DNA of 64,000 nucleotides from CAILUG01 sp903844415 (GCA_947477655.1 CANJTS010000006.1:124001-188000), one strand, 5' to 3'. Shown: positions 37,176 to 47,405, numbered from the stretch's first letter. Numbers and translations are program-made. The notes: generated from the letters alone by a model not told the origin.

Positions 37176-39243
37176 TCTGCAAGAGCGATATATCAGCAAT
37201 GCCTAAAAACAACTGCCGTAATTGCTGCAGTAATGCTAATCGATTATTGCGAACTGATTCGTCATCTACGTTAACCATAACCTGTTCAAAAAATGCATCA
37301 ACAGGCGGTTGTAAAGCTGCCATGGCTGCCAGCGCATCTGCAAATTGATTAGTCTTTAGCAAAGGCTCAACTTTGATTTGTACAGCTAGTAGCGTGGTAG
37401 CTAGTGTTTGTTCTGCAGGTTCAATTAACAGCGCTGATTCCACAACAAATCTATTAACTAGAGCTGCTTTCTGAAGAATGTTGGACACTCTTTTGTTAGC
37501 AGCAGCGAGATTCAATGCTTGTGGCATACGCACAAAACTACTTACAGCGCGTACTCGGGCGTCAAATTCCAGCGGGTTGGCTGGTCGTACGGCATCAACA
37601 GATAGAAATACATCGCTGCTAACACCTTGATCTGCATATAGAGAGCGCAATCGTTCGAAAATAAAATCCAGTACAACTTTTTCCAAACCAGTTGATTTAG
37701 ACAGTACTGAATAATTACTGGTAGCCGCAGTCACACAAGCAACCAGATCAAGAGGTAATTGATTTTCAATAATGATGCGTAATATTCCAAGAGCAGCCCT
37801 GCGTAGTGCGAAGGGATCCTTGGAGCCAGTAGGGGGTTGTCCGATACCAAATAAACCAGTGATAGTATCAAGCCGCTCTGCGATGGCTAAGATCATGCCG
37901 GTTTTAGAGGTCGGTAGGGTATCACCAGAAAAACGCGGTAGGTATTGTTCGTTTAGTGCAAGGGCAACTTCAATATTCTCACCATCATTGAGAGCATAGT
38001 GATAACCCATAACACCTTGCAGTTCAGCAAACTCGTAAACCATGCTGGTGAGCAAATCACATTTTCCAAGTGCAGCAGCTCGCGCAGCCAATATTTGATC
38101 GGCTTTCAACAGTAACGCGATTTGTGTTGCAAGTTTGGTAACACGGCTAGATTTTTCATAGACAGTGCCGAGTTCCTGCTGGAACACAACATTTTTAAGA
38201 TTATTAATTCTTTCAGAAAGAGGTTGTCGTTTATCTTGACTAAAAAAGAATGCTGCATCAGCCAAGCGTGGACGAATAACTTTTTCGTTGCCTGCTATAA
38301 CTTGTCCTGGGTCACGACTTATTAAATTACTAACAGTTATAAAATTAGGCAGGATATTATTTTGAGAATCCAACAAGTGGAAACATTTTTGGTGGCCTTT
38401 CATAGAAGATATTAAGGCCTCTTTGGGCACAGCCAGAAAGTCACGATCAAAATTTCCTGTAAGAGCAACAGGCCATTCGACCAATGCAGTAACTTCATCC
38501 AGCAGTGCTGGGTCGATTATCGCGCGGGCATTCAGTTTTTGCCCTTCCCTTTCGACGAGTTCTTTTATTACGTCTCGACGTCGGGAAAAACTGGCTATCA
38601 CTTTACCTTCTTGAAATAGAGCGTTGTTGTAATCAGCGGGAGAGTTTAAAACTATTTCGGCCGGGTGATGAAAGCGATGGCCGCGTGTAGTCGCGCCGCT
38701 GGTAACACCTAGGATAGAGGCAGAGATGACCTGCTTGCCAAACAACAACACCGCCCAGTGTACAGGCCGCACAAATTCGTTTCGGGAGCTACCCCAACGC
38801 ATTTTTTTGGGGATGGGCAATGCAGCTAAAGACTCTACAACAAGATCAGGTATCAATGTTGCAGTTGCAACGCCTTTACGTTCACTGCGATGCACTAGTT
38901 TAATTACATTCCCTTCGGTTTTATGTTTAAGGTCTGCAAATTCAACCCCACAAGAGCGAGCAAAACCTTCTGCGGCTTTGGTAGGTTTTCCGTCAGCACC
39001 AATAGCCGCAGAAAGAGCGGGCCCCAACTTTTCTGTAATAGCATCTGCTTGCTGGTCTGCTAATTGATGCACAATCATGGCTAGGCGTCGTGGTGTCGCA
39101 AAGGAATCGATGGAAGAAAATTCCAATCCCATTTTTTGCAAGCGAACTGCGATCTCTGCGGCAAAAGCCTCAGATAAAGACAACAACGCTTTGGGTGGCA
39201 ACTCTTCAGTGCCTATTTCAATCAACAAATCTTGCTTATGCAT
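37168..39243 (-). CDS. glyS: Glycyl-tRNA synthetase beta subunit
   Basis: GlyS, with GlyQ, charges tRNA-Gly in the alpha2beta2 bacterial enzyme. From the ATG at 39243 (GGAG about 10 bases before it) it is 691 residues and starts HKQDLLIEIGTEELPPKAL. Family blocks MRWGSSRNEFVRPVHW, SMKGHQKCFHLLD and the C-terminal anticodon-binding-like region are present. It overlaps glyQ by 8 bases and gmhB by 8, showing a tight operon. Confidence 0.98.
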   Translation of the reverse strand: MHKQDLLIEIGTEELPPKALLSLSEAFAAEIAVRLQKMGLEFSSIDSFATPRRLAMIVHQLADQQADAITEKLGPALSAAIGADGKPTKAAEGFARSCGVEFADLKHKTEGNVIKLVHRSERKGVATATLIPDLVVESLAALPIPKKMRWGSSRNEFVRPVHWAVLLFGKQVISASILGVTSGATTRGHRFHHPAEIVLNSPADYNNALFQEGKVIASFSRRRDVIKELVEREGQKLNARAIIDPALLDEVTALVEWPVALTGNFDRDFLAVPKEALISSMKGHQKCFHLLDSQNNILPNFITVSNLISRDPGQVIAGNEKVIRPRLADAAFFFSQDKRQPLSERINNLKNVVFQQELGTVYEKSSRVTKLATQIALLLKADQILAARAAALGKCDLLTSMVYEFAELQGVMGYHYALNDGENIEVALALNEQYLPRFSGDTLPTSKTGMILAIAERLDTITGLFGIGQPPTGSKDPFALRRAALGILRIIIENQLPLDLVACVTAATSNYSVLSKSTGLEKVVLDFIFERLRSLYADQGVSSDVFLSVDAVRPANPLEFDARVRAVSSFVRMPQALNLAAANKRVSNILQKAALVNRFVVESALLIEPAEQTLATTLLAVQIKVEPLLKTNQFADALAAMAALQPPVDAFFEQVMVNVDDESVRNNRLALLQQLRQLFLGIADISLLQNV

Positions 39244-40180
39244 GGTTGTCTTTCTCCAGGCATTCATTCCGTAACGCTTCTGGGGCTAGAGGGAAGCCTA
39301 GGCGTGCGCGGGAATCGTAATAAGATTGTGCAACCAAACGCGCCAAGGTACGGACGCGAAGGATGTAGCGTTGGCGTTCGGTTACTGAAATGGCGGAGCG
39401 GGCATCAAGCAAATTAAAAGTGTGGGAGGCTTTCAGAACATGCTCATAGGCAGGTAACACCAGCTTATTTTCTAACAATGTTTGACATTGGAGCTCATGT
39501 TCGTTGAAGTTTTTGAACAGAATGTCGGTATTGGCTTTTTCAAAATTATAAGCCGACATTTCAACTTCGTTTTGATGGAAAACATCACCGTAGGTCACCA
39601 CCCCGTTGGGCGTTTTTGCCCACACAAGATCAAATATTTTGTTCACACCTTGCAAATACATCGCAATACGTTCGATGCCATAAGTGATTTCACCACTTAC
39701 TGGATAACATTCCAGTCCGCCCACCTGTTGAAAGTAGGTAAACTGTGTAACCTCCATGCCGTTGAGCCAGACTTCCCAGCCCAGCCCCCAAGCGCCCAAC
39801 GTGGGCGATTCCCAATTGTCTTCAACAAACCGAATGTCATGAATTAGTGTGTCGATACCGAGGTGTTTTAGGGACTCCAAATAGAGTTCCTGGATATTTA
39901 GCGGTGAAGGTTTGAGGAGGACCTGAAACTGATAATAATGCTGTAAACGCATCGGGTTTTCACCGTACCGGCTATCAGTAGGACGACGGCAAGGCTGTAC
40001 ATAAGCGGTATTCCAACTTTCCGGGCCGATGGCGCGTAAAAACGTACCAGGATGAAAAGTACCAGCGCCAACTTCTATATCCAAGGGCTGAATAATTACA
40101 CAACCACGGTCGGCCCAGAATTGTTGCAGGGCGAGTATCAGCCCTTGAAAGGTTGAAACATCTACAGAAGACTTGGTCAA
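39236..40180 (-). CDS. glyQ: Glycyl-tRNA synthetase alpha subunit
   Basis: GlyQ is the catalytic class II subunit that activates glycine. From a TTG at 40180 the protein is 314 residues, beginning TKSSVDVSTFQGLILALQQF. GGAG lies 7 bases before this TTG, which supports it over the upstream TTG at 40228, whose extra 16 residues do not resemble the family. Signature blocks DIEVGAGTFHPGTFLRAIG and PCRRPTDSRYGENPMRLQHY are complete. It is divergent from the acyltransferase gene. Confidence 0.97.
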   Translation of the reverse strand: MTKSSVDVSTFQGLILALQQFWADRGCVIIQPLDIEVGAGTFHPGTFLRAIGPESWNTAYVQPCRRPTDSRYGENPMRLQHYYQFQVLLKPSPLNIQELYLESLKHLGIDTLIHDIRFVEDNWESPTLGAWGLGWEVWLNGMEVTQFTYFQQVGGLECYPVSGEITYGIERIAMYLQGVNKIFDLVWAKTPNGVVTYGDVFHQNEVEMSAYNFEKANTDILFKNFNEHELQCQTLLENKLVLPAYEHVLKASHTFNLLDARSAISVTERQRYILRVRTLARLVAQSYYDSRARLGFPLAPEALRNECLEKDNHA

Positions 40181-40336
40181 AAAAAGACTCCAGACACACC
40201 CTGATCGGGTACCATTGCGGCGAAACAAAAGATGTCGCTATTATCCTGAAAAGAGTAAGCGATAGCGAGAGCCAAACCCTGTGAATAAAGCCCTAAAGCA
40301 CGGCAACACACGCTGTCCTGCCCGGCATCAAAGACC

Positions 40337-41236
40337 ATGTCTAGTATGAAAGCAGCAGCCACAATTATCCTTTTGCGTGTACTTGCGCTACTGCCGTTAC
40401 GAGTCTCACGATTGCTGGGAATTGTAGTTGGCCAATTCTGCTGGTGGACAAAAAAAAGAATGGCAATTACCACACTCACAAACCTTGCTTTGTGTTTTCC
40501 GCAACTGGGCGAAAAATATAGAACACAACTGGCACGACTCAGTATTTTGCAAACGTTTCAAACCATTATTGAAACGGGAGCTGTGTGGCTATGGCCTGCT
40601 CAAAAAACCTTGAGCTTGATTAAGGAGGTAGAAGGTCTGGAGCTTTTACAAAGCGCAAAGGCAGCGGGCAAGGGGGTCCTGGTACTTGTACCACATATAG
40701 GCAATTGGGAAATTTTTGGTTTGTATCTCAACGCCTGTGGCTGTGGGCAATCAAGCCAGCTCTTCAAAGAGCCAGCCTCCAAACAATTGAATGACCTGAT
40801 CTACCGTGCACGTAGTCGTGCCGGTGCGAAGATGGTAGCAACCAACCACAAAGGCGTGGCTGTGCTGTTGCAGACACTGCGACGTGGAGAGATCGTCGCT
40901 ATTTTGCCCGACCAAGTGCCACCAGATTCTGGAGGTTTGTTTGCGCCTTTTTACGGGATACCGGCACTCACGATGACACTGCTTAATAAGCTGCAACAAA
41001 AAACGGGGGCGCAAATAGTGGTAGGGTTTGCGATCCGCAGTTTTAACAAGGGCAAGCCCGAGTTCACGATTAAATTCCAGTCACCCGACCCCAAAATATA
41101 TGCTGGGCATATTACAGAGGGGCTAGCAGCAATGAATCGGACCATCGAGCAGGCCATTTCTGCCGCGCCAGCGCAATACCAGTGGGAATATAAACGTTTC
41201 AAACGCCGACCAATTGGTGAAGCAGAAATTTATTAA
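40337..41236 (+). CDS. Lipid A biosynthesis (LpxL/HtrB-type) acyltransferase
   Basis: The 299-residue protein belongs to the LpxL/HtrB lysophospholipid-type acyltransferases that add secondary acyl chains to lipid A in the inner membrane. It has an N-terminal hydrophobic anchor (ATIILLRVLALLPLRVSRLL), the HX4E catalytic motif in VPHIGNWEIFG, and ILPDQVPPDSGGLFAPFYG, the family region for substrate binding. The start may be the ATG at 40337 or at 40346. It stands between glyQ and rsmB, the place of the htrB-like gene in Pseudomonas. Which acyl position it modifies is not visible. Confidence 0.9.
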   Translation: MSSMKAAATIILLRVLALLPLRVSRLLGIVVGQFCWWTKKRMAITTLTNLALCFPQLGEKYRTQLARLSILQTFQTIIETGAVWLWPAQKTLSLIKEVEGLELLQSAKAAGKGVLVLVPHIGNWEIFGLYLNACGCGQSSQLFKEPASKQLNDLIYRARSRAGAKMVATNHKGVAVLLQTLRRGEIVAILPDQVPPDSGGLFAPFYGIPALTMTLLNKLQQKTGAQIVVGFAIRSFNKGKPEFTIKFQSPDPKIYAGHITEGLAAMNRTIEQAISAAPAQYQWEYKRFKRRPIGEAEIY

Positions 41237-41250
41237 TCCAAAGGCGCTCA

Positions 41251-41276
41251 AGAAAAAAGACACTTCCTAGAAGTGC
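41251..41276 (-). terminator. Hairpin with T-tract after rsmB
   Basis: On the minus strand CACTTC-TAG-GAAGTG with flanking pairs is followed by TCTTTTTTCTT. It lies 75 bases after the rsmB stop and between two convergent genes. Confidence 0.65.
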
Positions 41277-41351
41277 CCTCAAGGTAATTTATAACTAAAA
41301 TCGCTTCACGAAGGGGCAACAAGAATCAAAAATCCCGTCATCCCACGCCCG

Positions 41352-42665
41352 TCACCCTAGGGCTGTTCGTTTGCGCAGCAAGGCATAATAAAATCCATCT
41401 TGTTGCCCCGTTTGGGGGTGAAGCTGGATGCCAAAATCGCAGGCTTTGGAGCCGGGGATAGTCAGTGGTTGCGGTTCAGCATCCTGATTTTGGGCAACAA
41501 AAATGCCAATTTGGACGCTGTTTTCAGCTTTAAGCAGGGAACAGGTGCTGTACAGTAAATATCCACCCGGGGACAGCAATGGCCATGCTGCCTGCAACAA
41601 GGCAGCTTGAGTTTCTGTGAGACGCTTGACCTCCGCCTCCGATCGCAACAATTTGATATCGGGATGGCGTCGAATTACGCCGGTAGCAGAACAGGGTACA
41701 TCCAACAGGATACGATCAAAAGATGCCGGCTCCAAAGGCACAGCAGTGCAGATGTCCCCGCAAATAACCCGCGCGTCCAACCCTAAACGATCCAGGTTTT
41801 CGATAATTCTAGGTATGCGGCGAGCTTCATTGTCCATTGCTGTAACAAACAAACCGGGTACGGCTTCAAGCAGTGCGCAGGTTTTTCCACCGGGCGCAGC
41901 ACAGGCATCTAGTACATTCAAACCAGAGGTAAGGGGCCAAAGGGTTGTTACTAATTGCGACGCTTCATCTTGAACGCTGACCAGCCCATCGGCAAAACCA
42001 GGCAGTCTGTGAACATCACACGGGCTGTCCAAAATTACTGCGCTTACTGCGAGTAATCCGGGTTGTGCACCAATACCGGCTTGCAGCAAAAGCTCCAAAT
42101 AAGCAGTCGCTTGTATTTTTGAAGTGTTAACCCTAAGGGTCATGGGCGCTCTGGCATTATTGGCGTCCATAATAGATCGATAATCGGCCGGCCAGTCTTT
42201 CTTCAAGCAGTTAAGCAACCAGCCAGGATGTGAGTACCAACTAACATAGTCTTTTTCAGCCAGAATCAAAAGCTCGTCATGCTTGCGTTGTGCTTCGCGC
42301 AAAACTGCATTAATCAGACTTTTAGCCCATGGTTTGCCCAATAGGTCAGCGTCACTAACTGTTTCATTAATGGCTGCATGTGTAGCAATTCGAGTGAAGC
42401 TTAGTTGATACAAACCAAGCAAAATAAGACAGTAAATATCGGTGTCTTTATTGCGTAAGGGCTTTTCCAACAAAATTTGTGCAGTGCCATGCAAACGGTG
42501 ATACCAGCGGCAAACGCCGTAACATAATTCCTGAACTAGGGCTGCATTAAGGTCGGGCCGTGACTTAAGAGGAGAGCCTAAAACGCCAGCCAGGGAACCC
42601 CGCTGTTGCAAAATGTCACAGAGAATACTAACGGCAAATAGACGCTCATTAATTGCTTTGGACAT
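41352..42665 (-). CDS. rsmB: 16S rRNA (cytosine-C5) methyltransferase
   Basis: RsmB (Sun/Fmu) makes m5C967 of 16S rRNA. From the ATG at 42665 it is 437 residues with an N-terminal NusB-like RNA-binding domain and the SAM-binding DACAAPGGKT motif. The catalytic block is DVPCSATGVIRRHPD, with the second Cys in YSTCSL. The ORF extends 18 codons upstream into fmt. It ends the def-fmt-rsmB run, overlapping fmt slightly. Confidence 0.96.
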   Translation of the reverse strand: MSKAINERLFAVSILCDILQQRGSLAGVLGSPLKSRPDLNAALVQELCYGVCRWYHRLHGTAQILLEKPLRNKDTDIYCLILLGLYQLSFTRIATHAAINETVSDADLLGKPWAKSLINAVLREAQRKHDELLILAEKDYVSWYSHPGWLLNCLKKDWPADYRSIMDANNARAPMTLRVNTSKIQATAYLELLLQAGIGAQPGLLAVSAVILDSPCDVHRLPGFADGLVSVQDEASQLVTTLWPLTSGLNVLDACAAPGGKTCALLEAVPGLFVTAMDNEARRIPRIIENLDRLGLDARVICGDICTAVPLEPASFDRILLDVPCSATGVIRRHPDIKLLRSEAEVKRLTETQAALLQAAWPLLSPGGYLLYSTCSLLKAENSVQIGIFVAQNQDAEPQPLTIPGSKACDFGIQLHPQTGQQDGFYYALLRKRTALG

Positions 42666-43626
42666 GATCATGTGCAGAGGTAAGCAGTTGCCCAACACGA
42701 AAAAAATCAGGGTGGCCATTTAACAGTGATGTCAGTGCCATCGGTAATTTACCTTCTAGCTGTAGGACACTAACTGAGAGCGATCCATGCCCGCAGCTAA
42801 CCAATATTGCAACCGCACTAACACTAAGTATGGTGCCTGCAATAGCGGTTGAGCTTTCGTGATTAGCAGTAGAAGAAATAATTCGAAGACGTTGGCCTTG
42901 ATAAAAACAATATGCGGGTGAGCGCGGATAAAAAGCATTTACTTGCTGCTGAATATACAAAGCTGAATTATCCCAGTTAATACCAGCCTCTTCTTTGCGA
43001 AGTTTCCGGGCGTAGGTTGCAAGTCTGTCGTCCTGTATAGCTGGACTTGCTGTGCCTGCTGCAAGTTGTAACAACACATTAAAAAGAGTGTTGCAACCAA
43101 GCTGCAGGAGTCGGTCAGTAAGGGTGGAACTGTTGTCTGTTATGGCAATAGGAGTACTGGCACTTGCTAACACCGGACCGGTATCAAGGCCACGGTTCAT
43201 CTGCATAATGCTCACCCCGCTTAGCTTGTCACCAGCAAGAATCGCCCTTTCTATAGGCGCGGCACCACGCCAGCGAGGCAGTAAAGAAGCATGCACATTG
43301 ATACAGCCAAGACGGGGGATATCTAAGACGCTTTGAGGGAGCAAAAGACCGTAAGCGACTACGATCATGATGTCAGGTTTTTGAGTGGCGAGCTCATTTA
43401 GAACATGATCAGAGTCGAAAGCAACCGGTTGAAACACGGGGATATTATTTGCCAGAGCAGCTTCTTTAACCGGGGAAGGTAAAGTGAGTTTTCCGCGACC
43501 ACGCGGTCGGTCCGGCTGAGAGTAAGTACTAACAACGCTCAAACCCCTTTGTATTAAAGATATTAAATGGCTAGCAGCAAAATCTGGCGTACCAGCAAAG
43601 ATAATTCTAAGATCATTAACCGGCAT
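42649..43626 (-). CDS. fmt: Methionyl-tRNA formyltransferase
   Basis: Fmt formylates initiator Met-tRNA with 10-formyl-THF. From the ATG at 43626 it is 325 residues: IIFAGTPDFAASHL starts the N-terminal domain, and the catalytic block is INVHASLLPRWRGAAPIERA with the Asn-His pair. SIMQMNRGLDTGPVL follows. The frame extends 9 codons further but those residues are not conserved. It lies 32 bases after def. Confidence 0.97.
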   Translation of the reverse strand: MPVNDLRIIFAGTPDFAASHLISLIQRGLSVVSTYSQPDRPRGRGKLTLPSPVKEAALANNIPVFQPVAFDSDHVLNELATQKPDIMIVVAYGLLLPQSVLDIPRLGCINVHASLLPRWRGAAPIERAILAGDKLSGVSIMQMNRGLDTGPVLASASTPIAITDNSSTLTDRLLQLGCNTLFNVLLQLAAGTASPAIQDDRLATYARKLRKEEAGINWDNSALYIQQQVNAFYPRSPAYCFYQGQRLRIISSTANHESSTAIAGTILSVSAVAILVSCGHGSLSVSVLQLEGKLPMALTSLLNGHPDFFRVGQLLTSAHDHVQSN

Positions 43627-43658
43627 AAGTGTTGATCTTGAGTGGGGGCCCATAACGC

Positions 43659-44171
43659 TCAGGCATCGTCATTTTGTCGTTGATCTTTGAGTAATTTGCG
43701 TTTTATACGTTGGCGCTTGAGTATGGACAGATAATCTACAAACAATTTACCTTCAAGGTGATCGACCTCATGCTGAATACATACCGCCAGCAATCCTTCT
43801 GCATCGAGTTGAAATTCTGCGCCATGCTGGTCCAAGGCTTTGACACGTATTTTTCGCGGGCGATGAACCAAATCAAAAAAACCGGGCACCGATAAACAAC
43901 CCTCTTCATAACCTAGCGGCTCTTTATCTAACACTTCAATCTCAGGATTGATAAATACCATGGGCGCATCATGGTTGTCGGACACATCCAAAACCAACAA
44001 GCGTTGCTGAATATCCACTTGTGTTGCGGCTAGCCCAATACCAGGGGCGTTGTACATGGTTTCAAACATGTCAGCGATAAGCGCGCGTAATTTATCATCT
44101 ACCAGTTGTACTGGGCGGGCGCGTTTACGAAGTCGCAGATCGGGAAATTCAAGAATGGTAAGCAAACTCAT
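43659..44171 (-). CDS. def: Peptide deformylase
   Basis: Def removes the formyl group from nascent proteins. The 170-residue enzyme from the ATG at 44171 has the three metal-site motifs GIGLAATQ, EGCLSVP and QHEVDHLEG, with Cys and two His for the metal and the catalytic Glu. The start could be the ATG at 44198, but MSLLTILEFPDLRLRK is the usual N-terminus. It heads the def-fmt-rsmB unit and is divergent from the LysM gene. Confidence 0.98.
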   Translation of the reverse strand: MSLLTILEFPDLRLRKRARPVQLVDDKLRALIADMFETMYNAPGIGLAATQVDIQQRLLVLDVSDNHDAPMVFINPEIEVLDKEPLGYEEGCLSVPGFFDLVHRPRKIRVKALDQHGAEFQLDAEGLLAVCIQHEVDHLEGKLFVDYLSILKRQRIKRKLLKDQRQNDDA

Positions 44172-44384
44172 AACGATAAAACTAAATTTATAGGTCAAAA
44201 TTAGATGGTTAATAATACGTTAAAACCGTGCTTTTTGTTATGGCCAAGGGGTGAACATCGAAACTTACAAGGTGATAATTAACCTAAATAAAGATTGCTA
44301 AGCCTATATAATACAAAAACATATAGTTACTATTGTGTACGTTTAAGTTTGTTAGCTAGTTACGCCACAATACCCGAATAGAGA

Positions 44385-45518
44385 ATGTCTATGACGATCG
44401 CATATACACGAACGCTACAGCAAAGAGGCTGCTGGGTACTGATACTGGGTTTATACCTAGTGCTAGGCGGTTCATTTATCTCTGCGGCAGAAGTAGCGTT
44501 AAGAGCCGACACACCGCAAACTTATACGGTTGTGAAAGGAGACACGCTTTGGGATATCGCGGGCCAGTTTTTGGCAGAGCCTTGGATGTGGCCACAAGTA
44601 TGGCAAGCTAATCCGCAGATCGATAATCCCGATCTTATTTACCCGGGCGATGTCATAGAACTGGTCTTTGAAAATGGATCTCCGGTTTTACGCGTTAGCC
44701 AGCCAATCGCAGCTGAAACTTCAGGGCTGCCCACAATCAAGCTGTCTCCGCAGGTGCGGCGCTCTAATATCAGCAGTCCTATACCCGCAATTTCATTAGA
44801 ACAAATCAGCGCATTTTTGAGCAGCAATTCTTTCGTCGATTCTCAAGTTTTGAAAGATGCGCCTTACCTTCTGGCCGAACGAGATGGAAGCTCTATTTTT
44901 GCTACAGGGCACGAGATTTTCGGGCGAGGTCAATGGACACCTGGGATCTTTAGCTATGACATTGTGCACTATGGTCGAGAGCTTAAAGACCCTGACACGA
45001 ACGAACTGCTTGGTGTGGAGGCGGTTTATGTTGGGAGTGCCACCGTTAAAACAACCAACGGTCAGGAGGCAACGTTAATTATCGATGCTTCTGACCGCGA
45101 AGCGCGCCCGGGTGATCGTTTTATTCCGAACCTGCGTGTCCCTCTGGATTCGTCCTATCTACCATCCCCTCCGACTTTTGCGGTGGATGCAGCAATTGTT
45201 ACTATTGATGACGGCAGAGCTTTGGGGGGCTTGTACCACACGCTGATTTTAAATAAAGGCAAAAAGGCCGGGATAGATACCGGTCATATACTGGTCGTTC
45301 AGGAACCTGAGCTTGAAGTAATTGATAATCAGGGCCCGGTATCGCGTCTTCAAAAACTACAACGCTTTATAGGAATGGATGGCGGTCGCACAGTTGCATT
45401 TCCTGGCGAAAACATTGCGACAGTACTAATCTATAGTGTGTTTGAAGATGCAAGTTATGGATTGATTATCAAAAACACCAAAGACGTTCGAATGGGCGAC
45501 AAAGTAGTAACTCCATAA
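44385..45518 (+). CDS. Exported LysM-domain protein
   Basis: The 377-residue protein has a signal peptide (about 1-35) followed by a LysM domain (about 47-93: YTVVKGDTLWDIAG to LIYPGDVIEL), so it is likely periplasmic and binds peptidoglycan. The remaining 280 residues have no catalytic motif that I recognise. It sits just before dprA, as in Pseudomonas, where the function of the homologue is also unclear. A role in cell-wall maintenance is inference. Confidence 0.85.
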   Translation: MSMTIAYTRTLQQRGCWVLILGLYLVLGGSFISAAEVALRADTPQTYTVVKGDTLWDIAGQFLAEPWMWPQVWQANPQIDNPDLIYPGDVIELVFENGSPVLRVSQPIAAETSGLPTIKLSPQVRRSNISSPIPAISLEQISAFLSSNSFVDSQVLKDAPYLLAERDGSSIFATGHEIFGRGQWTPGIFSYDIVHYGRELKDPDTNELLGVEAVYVGSATVKTTNGQEATLIIDASDREARPGDRFIPNLRVPLDSSYLPSPPTFAVDAAIVTIDDGRALGGLYHTLILNKGKKAGIDTGHILVVQEPELEVIDNQGPVSRLQKLQRFIGMDGGRTVAFPGENIATVLIYSVFEDASYGLIIKNTKDVRMGDKVVTP

Positions 45519-45643
45519 AACTTTCTAAAAAAGTTAACCTATGGATCAGGCTAACGTAGCTATTGAACTACGGACAATGTAATAAGAAGATAAAAAAGGT
45601 AATAAGCGCCCAACTTAACTGCCTTTCGACTCTGTGATCATGG

Positions 45644-46792
45644 ATGATCCTTATGCTATTTGAAGATACTCTGCACTGGATAACTCTCGCCTTGTTACCC
45701 GGCGTTGGGGCTGTAAAACTTAAGGCTCTGTATCAACAATTTGGCGCGCCTTCAAAACTACTCTCGCAGCGTGATACACAGTTGTGCACGGCCGGTTTAT
45801 CACCAGACTTTATTGAATGGCTGCAACATTTGTTGCAAAACCAGTTGCCCACTGAAATCAAGCGTCAACACGATACCTGCTTAGAATGGGAACAACAAAC
45901 CGGCCATCACCTTCTCACTTTCGCCAGCCCAGACTATCCGCCACTTTTATTTGAGACTGTAGATCCCCCTCCCTTATTATTTGTGTGGGGCGATCCCCTA
46001 GTATTGACCCTGCCTCAGCTGGCAATTGTAGGCAGTCGCAATCCCACTGCCGATGGTCGTAAAAATGCGCGTCGTTTTGCCGCGGAACTCACGCTTGCCG
46101 GTTATCAGATCACCAGCGGGTTGGCGTTGGGTATTGATGCTGAAAGTCATCAAGGCGCCTTGGACAAACAGGGGGTAACAATCGCAGTGCTTGGCACGGG
46201 GTTGGCGCAAATCTATCCACGGCACCACAGCGTTTTAGCTAACATGATCGCCACCACTGGCGCTGTGGTGTCGGAGTTCTTGCCACATACCGGACCAGAA
46301 CCTTGGAATTTCCCGCGTCGCAACCGCATCATAAGTGGCCTTTCACATGGAGTATTAGTGGTGGAAGCAGCGAGAAGGAGCGGCTCGCTGATCACTGCAC
46401 GAATCGCAGCTGAACAAGGGCGAGAAGTGTTTGTACTGCCAGGTTCCATCCATAACCCTTTGGCCAGGGGTTGCCATCAACTGATTCGACAGGGCGCTAA
46501 ATTGGTGGAGACAGTTGATGACATACTGGAAGAATTGCCGGCATTGCTGGCGTGGGAACAAAGTCGGGTAGTTAACCAAGCCGAGATTATCCTTAACCCT
46601 AAAACAAGCGTTTCAATCTCGAAAGATGCAAAACAACTTCTCACCTACATTGCCTACGACCCTGCAACTGTCGATGTACTAGCGCTTCGAGCAGGCCTGG
46701 ATTTACCCCTCCTTTACACGTGTTTGATGGAATTAGAATTAAAGGGCTTAATTAGCATGACTTCTGGTGGCTATGTTTTGTCTGCCACCTGA
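45644..46792 (+). CDS. dprA: DNA-processing protein DprA
   Basis: DprA (Smf) protects incoming single-stranded DNA and loads RecA in natural transformation; it is also found in species not known to be competent. The 382-residue protein has an N-terminal helical region, the Rossmann-like core with LAIVGSRNPTADG, SGLALGIDAESHQGAL and FPRRNRIISGLSHGVLVVEA, and a C-terminal winged-helix-like domain. It lies 125 bases after the LysM gene and just before tsaC. Confidence 0.96.
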   Translation: MILMLFEDTLHWITLALLPGVGAVKLKALYQQFGAPSKLLSQRDTQLCTAGLSPDFIEWLQHLLQNQLPTEIKRQHDTCLEWEQQTGHHLLTFASPDYPPLLFETVDPPPLLFVWGDPLVLTLPQLAIVGSRNPTADGRKNARRFAAELTLAGYQITSGLALGIDAESHQGALDKQGVTIAVLGTGLAQIYPRHHSVLANMIATTGAVVSEFLPHTGPEPWNFPRRNRIISGLSHGVLVVEAARRSGSLITARIAAEQGREVFVLPGSIHNPLARGCHQLIRQGAKLVETVDDILEELPALLAWEQSRVVNQAEIILNPKTSVSISKDAKQLLTYIAYDPATVDVLALRAGLDLPLLYTCLMELELKGLISMTSGGYVLSAT

Positions 46793-46829
46793 CTTGATGC
46801 GAGAATACTAGGCTACCTAGGAATCATTT

Positions 46830-47396
46830 ATGGCAACGCAACACATTCGACGCGCAGTTACGTGCTTGCACAAAGGCGGTGTAATTGCTTATCCAACAGA
46901 AGGCGTCTGGGGCTTAGGATGTGATCCCTACCATGCCGCAGCCGTGGAGCGGCTGTTGCAGCTCAAGCAACGACCGGTGGAAAAAGGGCTGATTCTAGTG
47001 GCGGCAACAATGAAGCAAATCGCACCATTATTATCTCCGCTGAGTGCTGCTCAATTATTGTTGTTAAAGCAGAGTTGGCCAGGGCCGGTAACTTGGTTGT
47101 TACCTGATCCTGATCAACTCGTTCCAGTTTGGATTAAAGGACAATTTACTACAGTGGCAGTACGGGTAAGTGCACATCCAATAGTAGTTCAGCTGTGTAG
47201 AGCTTTTGGCGGGCCCTTGGTATCTACGTCTGCAAATCCTGCATCATTGTCGCCAGCCACCAACCAACTCAGGGTTCTCACCATGTTTGGCAGTCGCCTG
47301 GATTATGTAGTGCCAGGCAAACTCGGCGGCTTGCTGGGGCCAACTAAGATTTGCGATCTCAACTCAACGGACGTCATCAGAAAAGCAAAAAGGTAA
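46830..47396 (+). CDS. tsaC: Threonylcarbamoyl-AMP synthase
   Basis: TsaC (YrdC) makes threonylcarbamoyl-AMP from threonine, bicarbonate and ATP for the t6A modification of tRNAs decoding ANN codons. The 188-residue protein carries YPTEGVWGLGCDPY, KQRPVEKGLILVA, WPGPVTWLLP and STSANPASLSPA, the family motifs. It is the short, single-domain form without a Sua5 C-terminal domain. Its stop is 9 bases before hemF. Confidence 0.96.
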   Translation: MATQHIRRAVTCLHKGGVIAYPTEGVWGLGCDPYHAAAVERLLQLKQRPVEKGLILVAATMKQIAPLLSPLSAAQLLLLKQSWPGPVTWLLPDPDQLVPVWIKGQFTTVAVRVSAHPIVVQLCRAFGGPLVSTSANPASLSPATNQLRVLTMFGSRLDYVVPGKLGGLLGPTKICDLNSTDVIRKAKR

Positions 47397-47405
47397 GTAC
47401 TATCC

